DNA of 64,000 nucleotides, from NCBI GenBank assembly GCA_963764215.1, contig CAVXRS010000001.1, positions 62,001-126,000 on the forward strand, given 5' to 3'. The number at the start of each line of letters is the position of its first letter. The first letter of the stretch is position 1. Below are positions 45,037-55,206 of the stretch, one piece after another. This stretch comes from JAFDWI01 sp963764215 (GTDB lineage: Bacteria > Actinomycetota > Acidimicrobiia > Acidimicrobiales > Iamiaceae). The notes under the pieces are model-generated. The model worked only from the letters and a program-made list of their open reading frames with translations. It was not told the origin of the DNA and made no database searches. A program made the position numbers and the translations under genes.

Positions 45037-48000
45037 TCAATCCTCGGATTCGGACGACGGCCACCAACGTCTCGTCCAACACCGGTCGACGATCGTGTCG
45101 ATCGCCAACGCCAGGACCGCGAACCAACCGAGCCAGGCGACCCGGGAGAACCACGACGGCCAGCCGAACCGGAGGTAGGTGTCACGGAAGGCCACGAACA
45201 CGCAGTAGTACGCAGCGGCGACGAGCACGCAGGCCGGTGCGCCGACGGTGAGGATCGGGCGGGCTCTTCGGAAGCGCAGGCACAACAACGTGGCGACCCC
45301 GGTGATCGGAGCGGCCCAGTAGCCGACGATCGCACCGCCCACCACCGCCGCGGCAATGGTCACGCCGGTCGTCACGCCCACTCCCGGCGTCGCGCCCCGA
45401 TAGGTCAGTGCCCTCCTCAGCACGAACGGCAGCGGCACGCTCGGTCGACTCACGGGCAGGTCGCCTTCCACCACGGGCGCAGGACCGCGGCGGAAGATCG
45501 GTGCCAGCGCGAGGGCCAGACACCCGATCACCGCCAACAGCGACAACCCGATCGCGATCCACACCACGTTCTGGGGCGTCCAGGTGAGCTCGACGTGCAG
45601 GGTGCGGCTGCCGGAGGGGTCGATCTGCCATCCGTTGGCGTACCCGTCGACAAGGGTCGAGGATCCGAGCGACTTGCCGTTGACGGTGGCGTGCCAACCC
45701 AGGCTCTGGGACTGCCCGAGAACCAGCCAGAACTTCTTGTCGGCGCCGGTGACCGTCAGGTCATAGGAGGTCCGACTCTGGTTGTCGACCGTGACTTTCG
45801 GCCCGGCCGTCGCCGCCGCGGGAACCAGCGTGCCTGTGGCGGTGTCGGCCGCCCCGCCCGCAGCCGACCGGAGCACCAGCTGGTTGGTGTCGAATCCCGC
45901 GCTGGCCCCCGGTGCCGTCACCAGGTAGTGCCGACCGGCTTTCAACTCGACACCGGTCTTGGCCTGTCCGCCGCACGGTGCAACTTTCAGCGGCCGCCCG
46001 TCGAGCGCATCGCCGACCGTGCCCTCGAATCGCACCGGCACCGGCTTGTTGTCGACCAGCAGGACCTTGCTGGTGCACGTGTTCGGCACCTTGGCGCCCG
46101 CGGCGGGTGTCTTGGCCTGCAACCCGTTGACGCCCCATTCGGCGACCGAGATCGGCAGGTCGATGTCGTTGTCGGAGTACCAGTCATGGGTCAGTCGTGC
46201 GCGCTCCCCTGCGATCGTGAAGCGGATCTTGGAACCGGTAAGCGTGCGTCCCAGCGGAACCCGGACGGTGGTCGTCGAACCGATCGGGGTCGTCTTTGCG
46301 ATCTTGGGAACCTTCACCTTCACCGATTGGCCGTCGACCTTCACCGTCAGTCGGGTGGGAACCGAGTGCCGGGCGTCGGACACCACGGTGAGGTTCAGGT
46401 GATCGAAACTGACCGGCTTCGCCGTCTGGTACTGCGCATAGTCCTTGACCGACGTGAGGAAACCGGTGGTCCAGTAGGTTGCGGGGTTGCCGTCGATCGC
46501 GGCGGTCGCCCGTTGCGCGGCGGCGCCGGTCAGATGGCGACTCTCGCTCACATCGACACCCCCGTGTGCGGCGTCGGGCATACCCAGTGCCGTGTCGATC
46601 ACCGAAGGTGTCGCCCGGCTGTCGAGCTTTGCCGTTCCGGAGACCGCAAAGGATCTCGTGTCCGGCAGCGTCCAGGTTCTGGCCAGGAAGGCTTCCGGGT
46701 CACTTCTGAGCGAGTTGTACGGACTGATGCGCTCCCGATCCAGCACGATGGCCAGCTGGTTCGCCTGCGACGACGATCCGAGGTTCCTCAGCAGGTCCCG
46801 GGGAAGCTCGGCGTACTCGGTGACGCGTGGAGTCTGCGGGCCGAACGAGACGTTCGCGAAACCGACACTGCTCGCGGTCTGGTACACGTACTGGTGTCCG
46901 ACGTTGTCCCCGGTGATCTCGATGGTCGCCCGGTGGAACGTCTGCTTGGGGAAGGTGAACGTCTGGCCGGGAGTCTTCCTGGAAGGCCGGCCGAGCTGCA
47001 GATTCGCGGTGTACCCGTTGTCGAGCGTCAGCTCGACCGAGGTGATCCACCGGTCCGGGCGGCCGGTCTGGGGCTGGAGGAGGGTGATGTGATCACTGGT
47101 GACGCCCGCCGGGAAGGTCAGCCGGAGCTTCTCGCCCTTGTCGGGACCGAACGCCGCAGTCGTCCACGCCGTGTTGACGTCGTCGACTCCGCCGGACGCG
47201 TCCACGGCGTAGATGGCCCGCGACTCGGGCGTGAACGTGACGGGATTTCCATAGCTCGTGGCCTGGGCGATCACCCCTCCCCGCTGCACGGCGACCGTCC
47301 GCGTCGCGTCATCGTCCTGAGAACCGGTGTCGTCGAACGGGTCGATCCGTTGATTGCTCGGGTCGTTGACCAACGGTTTCTGTCCGGCACGCTGGGTCGC
47401 CCCGAAGGTGTCCTGGATCGTGCCCCAACGCTGTTCCCGTTTCCGATTCGAATCCGTGAGCACGAGCGCCGCGCCGGGCTGTTCGGCGCGCAGTTTGGAG
47501 GGTTCGCTCGCCATCGAGCCGGAGTACCGGACCAGTTCGGTTCCGCTCAGCAGGCCGGCGCCGGCAGCGTCGACCAGTCCGGAACCGTCACCGGCGAGGA
47601 TCACCGGATGCGCCGCGGACGCGGTCTTGACGATGTCGGGGGACCCGGTGACGGGGACCACGGCCAGTTGGGGCACCGGAGGCATCTTGCCCATGGCGAG
47701 GGTCGCCTCGTCGAGCATCGGGAACTCGGGGCTGGCGTGTTGGGGATGGTCACCGCCGAACGTCTTCGGTTCGCCCAGTCCGGGGGTCTCACGGAGGATC
47801 TGCCACACCTCGTTGGGTCGGACCGTGCCGTAGCGAACCCAGGCGAGATCCTCGGCCCGGACGAACAGGTCACCGACCGAGAGGAATCGGGCGATCGGCG
47901 CGATCGCCGTCGGCTGCAGCACGTCCTGTTGCAGCGGGTTGTCGGCCGCGATCAACAGATTGGCCGAGGGATACGTTCCGTAGGGGACCTGCTCGCGTGC

Positions 48001-49518
48001 AATGAACGGCCGCGAGGTGAGTCCCGGGAGAATCGGGTCGACGGTCGAGACCAGCTTGCCGTTCCAGCGATAGGACGCGAAGTTCGATCCCGGAATGCCC
48101 CAGACCCTCGTCTGGTGGTTTCCGGCGTCGACGTACGCGGCCGCTTGCTTCCAGTAGTCCGGAATGGTCGACGGCCGGGAGATCCCCCTGGTGATGAACC
48201 AGCCGGTGAACAATGCCGGTTGGTTGACGATCAACAGCAGCGCCACGATCGCCGTCGCCCCCAGCACGCGTCGGTCCAGACCCTTGATCCAGCGCAGTGG
48301 CTGCGGAATCCCTCTGATGCGGGTCGCCTCGTGCAGCGCGGTGACCCCGGAACCGAGGAGCACCGAGAGGCCCAGCACGATCAGCGGCACCGCTCGAGGA
48401 AGCGACCGCATCGCGCTGCCGGCCTGTGAGGAGGAGACGAACCACTTGACGAGCCAACCGATCAGCGGCGGATTGTTCCACGGGTAGGCGCCGACCGCGA
48501 AGATCATGCCGACGAAGACGATCGCCACGAAATAGGCGCGCTCTCTGAAGCGCGCGATGCCCGCGGCGATCAGCCCCATGGCCGGGATCAGGAAGCTGAC
48601 GGCCAGCAGCCAGAGCGACCCGGTGTAGAACTTGCCCGAATCGACGATCGGGACCAGCTTGTCGGTGCCGTAGAAGTACCAGTAGCCGAGCCCCCGCAGG
48701 ACCTCGGTCGGGCTCGAGGCCTCCGCGACGGTCCGTGCGGTCTCGCTGAACTGCAACACGTTGATGCCGTACCGGCTCTGCGCCCACAGCCCGGACATCC
48801 ACCACGCAGATGCCAGGACGGTGAGCAGGCCGATCCGGGCGAGGACCTTCAGTGCGTCCCGGAACTTGATCTCTCTGCTCATCCACACCGCGAAGGGCAG
48901 CCACAGCAACGAGGCGAAGACCGAGAACGCCAGTGAGGACGCGTTGACGCTTCCGGTCAACTGGATGGTCAGCGCATACAGGGCCGGATACCGCCAGTTC
49001 CGATGACGCACCGCAAGCATCACGAACGCGAGCAGCCAGGGCAGACCGGTCCAGGGAAGCGCGATCACGGTGAACGCCGACGCGTAGTTCAAGAAGTACG
49101 GCGTGAACATGTAGGCGAGGGCGGCGATGAACACCCCCGGTCCACGCCAGCGCAACGCGCGCAGCAGGTAGACGACTCCCGCACCGGCGAAGAACACGAC
49201 GGTGGAGAGCCAGATCCGCTGTCCGATCCACACCGGTATCCCCAACGCGTGGACGAGCCAGTAGTAGGGCGCAACCGGGAACAGGTAGCCGACGCCCTGG
49301 TGGGGTACGGTTCCCGCGAACGTGTTCGGATCCCACAGATAGGGCGAATCGCTCAGCATCCGCGCCGGGTCGAGATAGAGATAGACCTTGTTGTCCGCCG
49401 AGACCACCCCTCGACGGACGAGCAGCGGCGGGATGTAGGCGAGCGCGGCCAGCACCAGATAGATGGAATGCGCGCCCGCCCATGTCCCGAGACGACGGGT
49501 GCGTCGGACGCGCGTCAT
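45037..49518 (-). CDS. AftD-like alpha-(1->3)-arabinofuranosyltransferase (DUF3367 membrane glycosyltransferase)
   Basis: A very large polytopic protein of 1493 residues. Residues 1-450 hold about eleven helices and the GT-C loop with acidic residues (VVSADNKVYLYLDPARML), as in AftD/DUF3367 enzymes that add arabinofuranose to arabinan at the outer membrane face. A long extracytoplasmic part contains a discoidin/F5-8C-like domain (GAAAQRATAAIDGNPATYWTTG, residues ~1010-1110), also known from AftD. Three or four helices close the C-terminus. The ATG overlaps the stop of the GT4 gene (ATGA), so it is translationally coupled. Donor (decaprenyl-phospho-arabinose in mycobacteria) and acceptor here are not known; an AG/LAM-like or other wall glycan is inferred. 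Confidence 0.85.
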   Translation of the reverse strand: MTRVRRTRRLGTWAGAHSIYLVLAALAYIPPLLVRRGVVSADNKVYLYLDPARMLSDSPYLWDPNTFAGTVPHQGVGYLFPVAPYYWLVHALGIPVWIGQRIWLSTVVFFAGAGVVYLLRALRWRGPGVFIAALAYMFTPYFLNYASAFTVIALPWTGLPWLLAFVMLAVRHRNWRYPALYALTIQLTGSVNASSLAFSVFASLLWLPFAVWMSREIKFRDALKVLARIGLLTVLASAWWMSGLWAQSRYGINVLQFSETARTVAEASSPTEVLRGLGYWYFYGTDKLVPIVDSGKFYTGSLWLLAVSFLIPAMGLIAAGIARFRERAYFVAIVFVGMIFAVGAYPWNNPPLIGWLVKWFVSSSQAGSAMRSLPRAVPLIVLGLSVLLGSGVTALHEATRIRGIPQPLRWIKGLDRRVLGATAIVALLLIVNQPALFTGWFITRGISRPSTIPDYWKQAAAYVDAGNHQTRVWGIPGSNFASYRWNGKLVSTVDPILPGLTSRPFIAREQVPYGTYPSANLLIAADNPLQQDVLQPTAIAPIARFLSVGDLFVRAEDLAWVRYGTVRPNEVWQILRETPGLGEPKTFGGDHPQHASPEFPMLDEATLAMGKMPPVPQLAVVPVTGSPDIVKTASAAHPVILAGDGSGLVDAAGAGLLSGTELVRYSGSMASEPSKLRAEQPGAALVLTDSNRKREQRWGTIQDTFGATQRAGQKPLVNDPSNQRIDPFDDTGSQDDDATRTVAVQRGGVIAQATSYGNPVTFTPESRAIYAVDASGGVDDVNTAWTTAAFGPDKGEKLRLTFPAGVTSDHITLLQPQTGRPDRWITSVELTLDNGYTANLQLGRPSRKTPGQTFTFPKQTFHRATIEITGDNVGHQYVYQTASSVGFANVSFGPQTPRVTEYAELPRDLLRNLGSSSQANQLAIVLDRERISPYNSLRSDPEAFLARTWTLPDTRSFAVSGTAKLDSRATPSVIDTALGMPDAAHGGVDVSESRHLTGAAAQRATAAIDGNPATYWTTGFLTSVKDYAQYQTAKPVSFDHLNLTVVSDARHSVPTRLTVKVDGQSVKVKVPKIAKTTPIGSTTTVRVPLGRTLTGSKIRFTIAGERARLTHDWYSDNDIDLPISVAEWGVNGLQAKTPAAGAKVPNTCTSKVLLVDNKPVPVRFEGTVGDALDGRPLKVAPCGGQAKTGVELKAGRHYLVTAPGASAGFDTNQLVLRSAAGGAADTATGTLVPAAATAGPKVTVDNQSRTSYDLTVTGADKKFWLVLGQSQSLGWHATVNGKSLGSSTLVDGYANGWQIDPSGSRTLHVELTWTPQNVVWIAIGLSLLAVIGCLALALAPIFRRGPAPVVEGDLPVSRPSVPLPFVLRRALTYRGATPGVGVTTGVTIAAAVVGGAIVGYWAAPITGVATLLCLRFRRARPILTVGAPACVLVAAAYYCVFVAFRDTYLRFGWPSWFSRVAWLGWFAVLALAIDTIVDRCWTRRWWPSSESED

Positions 49519-50829
49519 CGCCACCGCCCCTTGCGACCCCGGTTCCCCCAGGATGCGGTCTCCCGGGCGAGCGCCGCGAAGATTCCCACGGCCGTCCGGT
49601 CCCAGGAGAACCTCGCCGAGTTCTCGATGGCGCCTTCGACCAGTTGCGCCCACCGATCGTCGTCACGACAGAGTTCCACGATCGCCCGGGTGAGTCCCCG
49701 CTCGTCGTCGACGAGGTAGCCGCTGCGACCGTCGATCACGGTATCGATGTGGCCGACCACTCTGGTCGCGACCGCAGGCGTCCCGCAGGCGGCGGCCTCG
49801 GTCAGGGTGAGCCCCCACCCTTCCCGCACCGACGCGGACGCAACGACCCGGGCGGACCGGTAATGCTCCACCAGGGCTTCATCGCTCACGTGCCTGGTGA
49901 GCTTGATCCAGTCGCCGGCGCCGATGCGGTCGATCTGCTGTTCGATCCGTTGACGTTCGTAGCCGTCCCCCACGATCGTCAGGGTCAGATCCGGAACCTG
50001 CTTGTGCGCTTCGGCGACGCTCCGGATCAGCAGGTCGAACCGCTTGACCGGCACCAGTCGTCCGACTGCGAGCACGCCGTTCGGTCGTGGAGCCGTCGGA
50101 TCGGGGCCGGGGACGAACCGACTGCTGATCCCGTTGTGCACCACCTGGACACGGTCCGGTTCCAGCCCGAGCCGGTCGATGATGTCCTCGCGTGAGGATT
50201 CGGACGGGGTGACCACCAGGGTGTTGCGGTAGAACGGCGGCGCCCAACGTTGCTCGATCTGATTTCCCAACCGGGCGAGCACCGGGGGCAGCGCCATACG
50301 CCACATCTCCGCGTGCACGTGGTGGATCACCACGATCTTCGGGACTTCTGGTCCAGATCGGCGACAGGAACGGCATCCCGTTCCAGATCTCGACGACGGC
50401 ATCTCTCGGCCCGTGACTCCGCGTGACCTCGGCCAGCGCCGCCCGCGGGAAGACCAGATACCGACCCGCCTTGCGAACCACCTCATAGCCGTCGCGCGTG
50501 GTCGAATGCGGGCGACCGACCGCATAGGAGGTCCGCATCAGCACGTCGAGGCCGGCCTCTCCCCAGAGCTTCGCGATCTCGTGCGCGTGGACTTCCGATC
50601 CACCGGCTTCCGGATCGTCGTAGTCGCGCCAGGCCAGCAGATGGACCCGACGAATGCCCACCGCTGTCGCCAGGCGGGCGACTTCGGCCACCGCGTCTTC
50701 GCGTGTCGCTCGCTCGGGCAGATTCGCGCCGAGATCAGGAAGGGGACTCAATGGCTCAATCACTCGCAGATCAGAGGTGCAAACCGGCGTCGCATCCGAG
50801 TTGACGGGTGGGCCGACCGGACGATGCAC
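49515..50829 (-). CDS. Glycosyltransferase family 4 (one frame break)
   Basis: About 435 residues across two frames. The N-terminal domain shows VHLLAWRDYDDPEAGGSEVHAHEIAKLWGEAG, typical of GT-B GT4 enzymes (the G-G-x-E-x-H loop). After a break near 50350 it continues IVVIHHVHAEMWRMALPP, NGVLAVGRLVPVKRFDLLIRSV and REGWGLTLTEAAACGTPAVAT (E-x7-E donor-binding motif). It transfers a hexose or pentose from a nucleotide sugar at the cytoplasmic face. It is the first gene of a two-gene unit with the AftD-like enzyme. GTG at 50829 is the most upstream start; TACGGT overlaps it, so a downstream start is possible. Confidence 0.86.
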
Positions 50830-50863
50830 CGTAGCAGTGCGACGAGGCCCGAAGAGATATGGA

Positions 50864-52097
50864 TCAGGTCTCGACGGGTCGCGGATTGCGCACCGGGGGA
50901 AGCCGGAGCAGCGGGCGCTCGGCGATCCACCAGGCGACCACGGACACGGCCGCCAGAAGGACCCACGCGATCAGGACGAGGAGCCCGCCGGGCAGCTTCG
51001 ATCGGAACCAACGATCGATGGACACGAAGATGAGCAGGTGCCAGATGTAGATCGTGTAGGAGAACCGTCCCATGAGCCGCAAGGGGTAGCTGCCGAAGAG
51101 GCGGTTCAACGGGCTCCCCGACCGAATCGTTTCGATGACCAGTACGAAGGAGCAGACCATGATCACCGCGTAGCCGCCGGCATAGGCCTCCTTCGATTCG
51201 ATGCCGACAAAGATGATGAAGTACATGAAGACGGCAAATACCGGAATCCAGACCTTTTTGCAGAGGGTCTCCGGGAGCACCCGGCGCTTCCAGAGGACGC
51301 ACACCAGCACGCCGACCATGAAGGCGTCGAGACTGTTCTCGGGCCGCTGATAGACCGCCCCGATCTGGATTGCACCGGTGATGGTGTGCGGGTCAGCTCG
51401 GTCGACGTAGTAGTATTGATATTCCCAATAGCGCGTGAATTGCACCAAGATGATGATGAGCACAACAACTGAGCTCATGGCAAAGACATTCTTGGTGAAA
51501 TAGAGAAGGATCGCGAGAAACAGCGGGATCAGGAAATACATCTGCATATCGACGCCAAGGCTCCACATGTGGACAGAGTCGAAATGCTGGAGATAGCCGA
51601 AACTCGGAACGAGATTGTTCGTGTAGGTTACGATGGTCGCCACCGTTGGAGCGATTCCAAATACCTTTGATCCCGGCTCAGTCCTCAGACTGTAACCTTC
51701 GGCCCAATTCACAATGAAATAGACGACCGAGAAGAGAACGAGTGGTGCGCCCAGACGGGTCAATCGACGCCACATGAAGCTCTTGAAATCGACCGTTCCG
51801 GTTCGTTCCTTGTTTCGGAGGACGATCGCGGCAACGAGAAAGCCGGACAGGGCGAAGAACATCGGCATCGATCCGAAACCGGTGATGTGAAACCAGGAAA
51901 ATCTGTGGATGTAGTCTTCGCTGTGCGCCACCACCACGATGAGGAGCAGGGCCGCACGAAGTCCTTCCAGAGCCGGTTCGTACCGCAGGACGGCAAGCCC
52001 ACCGCCGGCGCCGTCGCCAGAGATGTCCGACCGTTCGTAGCCTGCGGAGATACGCGCCCAGGCCCCGCCGGGTGGAGACGTCAGTGGTGGCGGTCAC
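50864..52097 (-). CDS. Acyltransferase 3-family membrane protein (one frame break; locally low GC)
   Basis: About 410 residues with ten helices. The N-terminus reads LRYEPALEGLRAALLLIVVVAHSEDYIHRFSW, the family's R-x-x-x-L-(D/E)-G-L-R and catalytic histidine region. Later FGSMPMFFALSGFLVAAIVLRN and MWSLGVDMQMYFLIPLFLAILLYF are typical of OafA/NodX-like O-acyltransferases. A break near 52030 separates the GTG start (TATTDVSTRRGLGAYLRRL) from this domain. The stretch 51160-51860 uses AT-rich codons (AAT, ATA, TTT, TAT) unlike all neighbours, so the gene or a part of it was probably acquired. It would acylate sugars of the surface glycan built by the neighbouring genes. Confidence 0.85.
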
Positions 52098-52142
52098 GGG
52101 GCGATCATCCCGACGTGTCGGACAACGGACATGGCGCCGCGC

Positions 52143-52556
52143 TCACCGCGGCCGGTCCTGACGTGGATCCTTTCCCCCGCCGTCGGAGCCATCGGGATCC
52201 GCACCCTGGCCCCGGTCGACGTCCTCGAGCTGCTGGCGCAGCAGAGCAAGCTCCTCGGCCAGGATCCTGGTCCGCTCGTCCGCACGAGAGAGCTCTGCGG
52301 AGAACTGCACGACGATGAGGAACAGTACGCCGACCGCGATCGCCAGGAACGTCGCGGGTGGATAGTAGATTCCGAGCAGGTTGCTCACACCACGCAGCGT
52401 GTCGGGGAACACGACGAGCACGACGATCACCAGACTCGCCGTCAGCCACAAGACGGTGTACTTGCTCTTGAGCTGTGATCGTCTGACCATTCGCACGATG
52501 AACGCGAGACCGATCAAGGTGATGATGGACAGCGCGATGTGCGCGCGGGTGCTCAT
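52143..52556 (-). CDS. DUF2304 small membrane protein
   Basis: A 137-residue protein with three helices (HIALSIITLIGLAFIVRMV, TVLWLTASLVIVVLVVF, PPATFLAIAVGVLFLIVVQFS) and a charged coiled-coil-like tail (ELSRADERTRILAEELALLRQQLEDV). DUF2304 proteins are regularly encoded next to dolichol-phosphate-type GT2 enzymes and may anchor or flip the lipid-linked sugar. ATG at 52556; a TTG at 52577 that would lie closer to the GT2 stop is an alternative. Confidence 0.85.
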   Translation of the reverse strand: MSTRAHIALSIITLIGLAFIVRMVRRSQLKSKYTVLWLTASLVIVVLVVFPDTLRGVSNLLGIYYPPATFLAIAVGVLFLIVVQFSAELSRADERTRILAEELALLRQQLEDVDRGQGADPDGSDGGGKDPRQDRPR

Positions 52557-52598
52557 CTGGCCACCGTCGCTGAGCAACGAATTGGCGAAGAGGAGGCT

Positions 52599-53330
52599 TC
52601 ACACGACACGCTCCTGCGGCCGACGACGCGCCTTGACGACGAGGAGCAGGATCACCCGCAGATAGTGGTAGATGAGCCTGAACCGAAGCGTGGATGCCTC
52701 CCCGGCTCGACGTTCGTGCATCCTGACCGGAACCTCGACAACCCAGAATCCGCCGTTCAAGGCCAGCAACAGTGCCTCGACCGATTCCATGTATTCGGCA
52801 GGATAGTTCCGGGCGAAGAACTCGAGCATGGGACGGTTGAACGCCCGGAATCCGGAACTGGTATCGGTGAAGGATCGGCCGGACAACAGTCGGACGACGA
52901 CGCGCAGGATGCCCATTGCCCCGCCACGTGTGCGGCTCACCTCGTAGCTTTCGGAGCCCGTCGTGAAGCGGCTCCCGACCACCATGTCCGCCCCCCGATC
53001 GAGCGGCTCGAGCAGCTTGTCCAGCGCGTCGACGTCGTGTTGACCGTCCCCGTCGAACTGCACGGCGCGTTCGTAACCGTGCTCCACGGCGTAGCGGAAA
53101 CCGCAGCGGAGCGCGCCGCCGATACCCAGGTTGAACGGCAGGGACACCACGGTCGCCCCTTCCTGGCGGGCGATGTCGGCGGTCCGGTCCTGGGAGCCGT
53201 CGTCGACCACGACGACGTCGAATGTCGCCGCCGCGCGCAGGTTCCGAAGAACCTGGGGTAGCGCAAGTTCCTCGTTGTATGCCGGAATGATGGCGAGGGT
53301 GTTGATCGGACTCTCCGGCTGTGGGGTCAG
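52599..53330 (-). CDS. Glycosyltransferase family 2, polyprenyl-phosphate sugar synthase type
   Basis: About 243 residues. The catalytic domain shows LAIIPAYNEELALPQVLRNLR, VVVVDDGSQDRTADIARQEGA, the metal-binding AVQFDGDGQHDVDALDKLLEPL (D-x-D) and GSRFTTGS, as in dolichol-phosphate mannose synthase-like enzymes that load hexose onto polyprenyl phosphate. No ATG, GTG or TTG occurs before the first beta strand in the correct frame, so either a CTG at 53330 is used or a base is missing upstream; GTG at 53210 would cut the active site. TACAGT (minus, 53378-53383) may be its -10 box. It is followed by DUF2304, the usual pair. Confidence 0.83.
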   Translation of the reverse strand: MTPQPESPINTLAIIPAYNEELALPQVLRNLRAAATFDVVVVDDGSQDRTADIARQEGATVVSLPFNLGIGGALRCGFRYAVEHGYERAVQFDGDGQHDVDALDKLLEPLDRGADMVVGSRFTTGSESYEVSRTRGGAMGILRVVVRLLSGRSFTDTSSGFRAFNRPMLEFFARNYPAEYMESVEALLLALNGGFWVVEVPVRMHERRAGEASTLRFRLIYHYLRVILLLVVKARRRPQERVV

Positions 53331-53373
53331 CTGTCCTCGCGAACGAGCGGGAGCGCAGGGCGAGTAGGTCGTC

Positions 53374-53386
53374 GGCTACTGTAGCC
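53374..53386. promoter_or_regulatory. Palindrome with two divergent -10 boxes
   Basis: GGCTAC-T-GTAGCC is a 13-base palindrome in the 87 bases between the divergent GT2 and membrane protein genes. It contains TACTGT on the plus strand and TACAGT on the minus strand, two TANNNT -10 boxes in opposite directions, so one regulator site could govern both. Confidence 0.45.
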
Positions 53387-53417
53387 AGTCGCCGCCGCAG
53401 CGCCGGGAGCACCGTGG

Positions 53418-55160
53418 TTGCACGCGTCGATTCCGCCAATGTCGAACCCACCGTCTCCCTCAGCAACCGTCGGACGTTCGACCCCTCGCTGGGATCGGCG
53501 TGATGCAATCGCCCTCGCGCTGATCGCCGTCATCATCGCCATTCCGGTCCGCGGACTGCTGCGCGACCACGGTGCGGCGATGGAAGAAGGGTTCATGCTC
53601 GTCTTCCCCGAACAGGTGCTTCACGGGCAGATCCCCAACCGTGATTTCCTGCACCTGTACGGGCCGGGCAGTCTCTGGGTGCTCGCGGCGGTCTACAAGG
53701 TGTTCGGCGTCTCGCTGGCGACCGAACGGTGGTTCGGACTGCTCCAGCACGTGGGGATCATCCTCGGCATGTACTGGGTCTGCCGTCGCTGGGGACGGGC
53801 CATCGCCTTCATCGCGGCACTGAGCGCGATTCTGATCAACCTCAACGCGACCGGGTTCTCCGCACTCGCCTGGAACGGCGCGGTGGCCTTCGGCATCTGG
53901 GCGGTCTGGGCGCTGTTGCACGCCCGCGAGTCGGGTTCGGACAAGTGGATGTTCATTGCCGGCATCCTCGTGTCGTGTGCCCTGTTGTATCGCCCGGATC
54001 TGATCCTCGCCGTCGGATTCGCCAGTGCCGCGGCGCTGTGGATGTACCGCTGGCGACGGCTGTGGCCGTTCCTCGCCGGTATCGGTCTCGCCGTCGTCGG
54101 CTATGTCGTCCAGGCCGCGCTCGCTGGTCCCGGCCACGCCATCCAGGGCATGTTCACCGATCCGGTCTTCACCCTCCGCAAAGGGCGCAACCTGCCGATG
54201 CCCCCCGTATGGGGGCACCTCGTCGGGTACTTCCAGCGCGCGGCCGTGCTGCGCACCGTGGGGTGGCCGTTCCCCGAATTCGCGATCTCCCAGCAGATCT
54301 ACCTGTGGTTCTTCATCACCGTGCTGGCCCCGCTCGTCACCATCGGCGTGGCCCTGTGGGCCCGATCACGCGACCCGGATCCCCGGCGTGCCCACGCGCT
54401 GCTGGTGCTGGGCCTGTTCGGCCTCGGTCTGATCACCCAGGCGCTGCAACGGGCCGACGAGACCCACCTGTCCTGGGTGAGCGTGATCACGATCGCCAGC
54501 CTCCCCGCGGCGATCGCCGAGTTCCTGGTCGTCCGCCCCGCCCGCCGGCCACTGTGGTCCAAGATCCGCATCCCGCTGACCGCGTCGGTTGCGGCGCTGT
54601 TCTTCTTCGCCGTGATCGCTCCGCAGACGACAGTCCGGTCCTATGCCGACGGCACCCTGCAGACGTTCGGGCACGACGTCTTCGGGTTCCCCGTGTCGCG
54701 CAACGGCAGGAACTTCTACCTGCCCCGCGAGGCGCTCGCCGCGCCGGCGCAGCAGATGATCGACAAGTTCGACTCGCTGCATCCTCGACCCGGTCAGCGG
54801 CTCTTCGTCGGGCCGGCCGACCTGCGCTACACCCCGTACACCGACGCGTACTTCTACTACCTGTTTCCCGAGCTGGATCCCGCGACCTACTACATCGAGA
54901 TGGACCCGTTCGACTCGGGGCCGCACACGGGCCTCGCGGCCGACGTCAACTCGGCGGACTGGATCATCCTCACCAATGTCTGGAGCGGCTGGGTCGAACC
55001 CAACCAGTCGATCGATCCGGGCTCGAACAAACCGAACGAGATCATCCAGCGCGACTTCTGCAAGGTGGGCTCGTGGGGGCAACTTCCGGACAACACGGGG
55101 AAGATGATCCCCACGTACCAGCTCTACCGACGCTGCAAACCCCACCATCCGCTGTCGTGA
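53418..55160 (+). CDS. Polytopic membrane protein, GT-C-like
   Basis: 580 residues with about ten helices. The first extracytoplasmic loop reads DHGAAMEEGFMLVFPEQVLHGQIPNRDFLHLYGPGS, with the acidic and D-F-x-x-x-Y-x-P-G motif of ArnT/PMT-like GT-C enzymes. A C-terminal soluble part follows (VGPADLRYTPYTDAYFYYLFPELDPATYYIEMDPF). It likely transfers a sugar from polyprenyl phosphate, fitting the GT2/DUF2304 pair that starts on the other strand. The start could also be the ATG at 53439. Complete, with no frame break. Confidence 0.75.
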   Translation: MHASIPPMSNPPSPSATVGRSTPRWDRRDAIALALIAVIIAIPVRGLLRDHGAAMEEGFMLVFPEQVLHGQIPNRDFLHLYGPGSLWVLAAVYKVFGVSLATERWFGLLQHVGIILGMYWVCRRWGRAIAFIAALSAILINLNATGFSALAWNGAVAFGIWAVWALLHARESGSDKWMFIAGILVSCALLYRPDLILAVGFASAAALWMYRWRRLWPFLAGIGLAVVGYVVQAALAGPGHAIQGMFTDPVFTLRKGRNLPMPPVWGHLVGYFQRAAVLRTVGWPFPEFAISQQIYLWFFITVLAPLVTIGVALWARSRDPDPRRAHALLVLGLFGLGLITQALQRADETHLSWVSVITIASLPAAIAEFLVVRPARRPLWSKIRIPLTASVAALFFFAVIAPQTTVRSYADGTLQTFGHDVFGFPVSRNGRNFYLPREALAAPAQQMIDKFDSLHPRPGQRLFVGPADLRYTPYTDAYFYYLFPELDPATYYIEMDPFDSGPHTGLAADVNSADWIILTNVWSGWVEPNQSIDPGSNKPNEIIQRDFCKVGSWGQLPDNTGKMIPTYQLYRRCKPHHPLS

Positions 55161-55163
55161 CCT

Positions 55164-55177
55164 CCGGCGGCCGCCGG
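55164..55177. terminator. GC palindrome between convergent genes
   Basis: CCGGCGGCCGCCGG is a perfect palindrome just after the stop of the GT-C-like gene and ahead of the convergent methyltransferase stop. It could act as a weak terminator or slow replication; there is no T-tract. Confidence 0.3.
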
Positions 55178-55206
55178 GCGATCCGAGTCGATCGGTCGAA
55201 CGAGGC

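Noticed and set aside
45595..48429. A 944-codon open frame antisense to the AftD-like gene
   Set aside because: It is rich in Arg and Gly with no domain, and mirrors codon positions of a well-supported gene; high GC removes stops from antisense frames.
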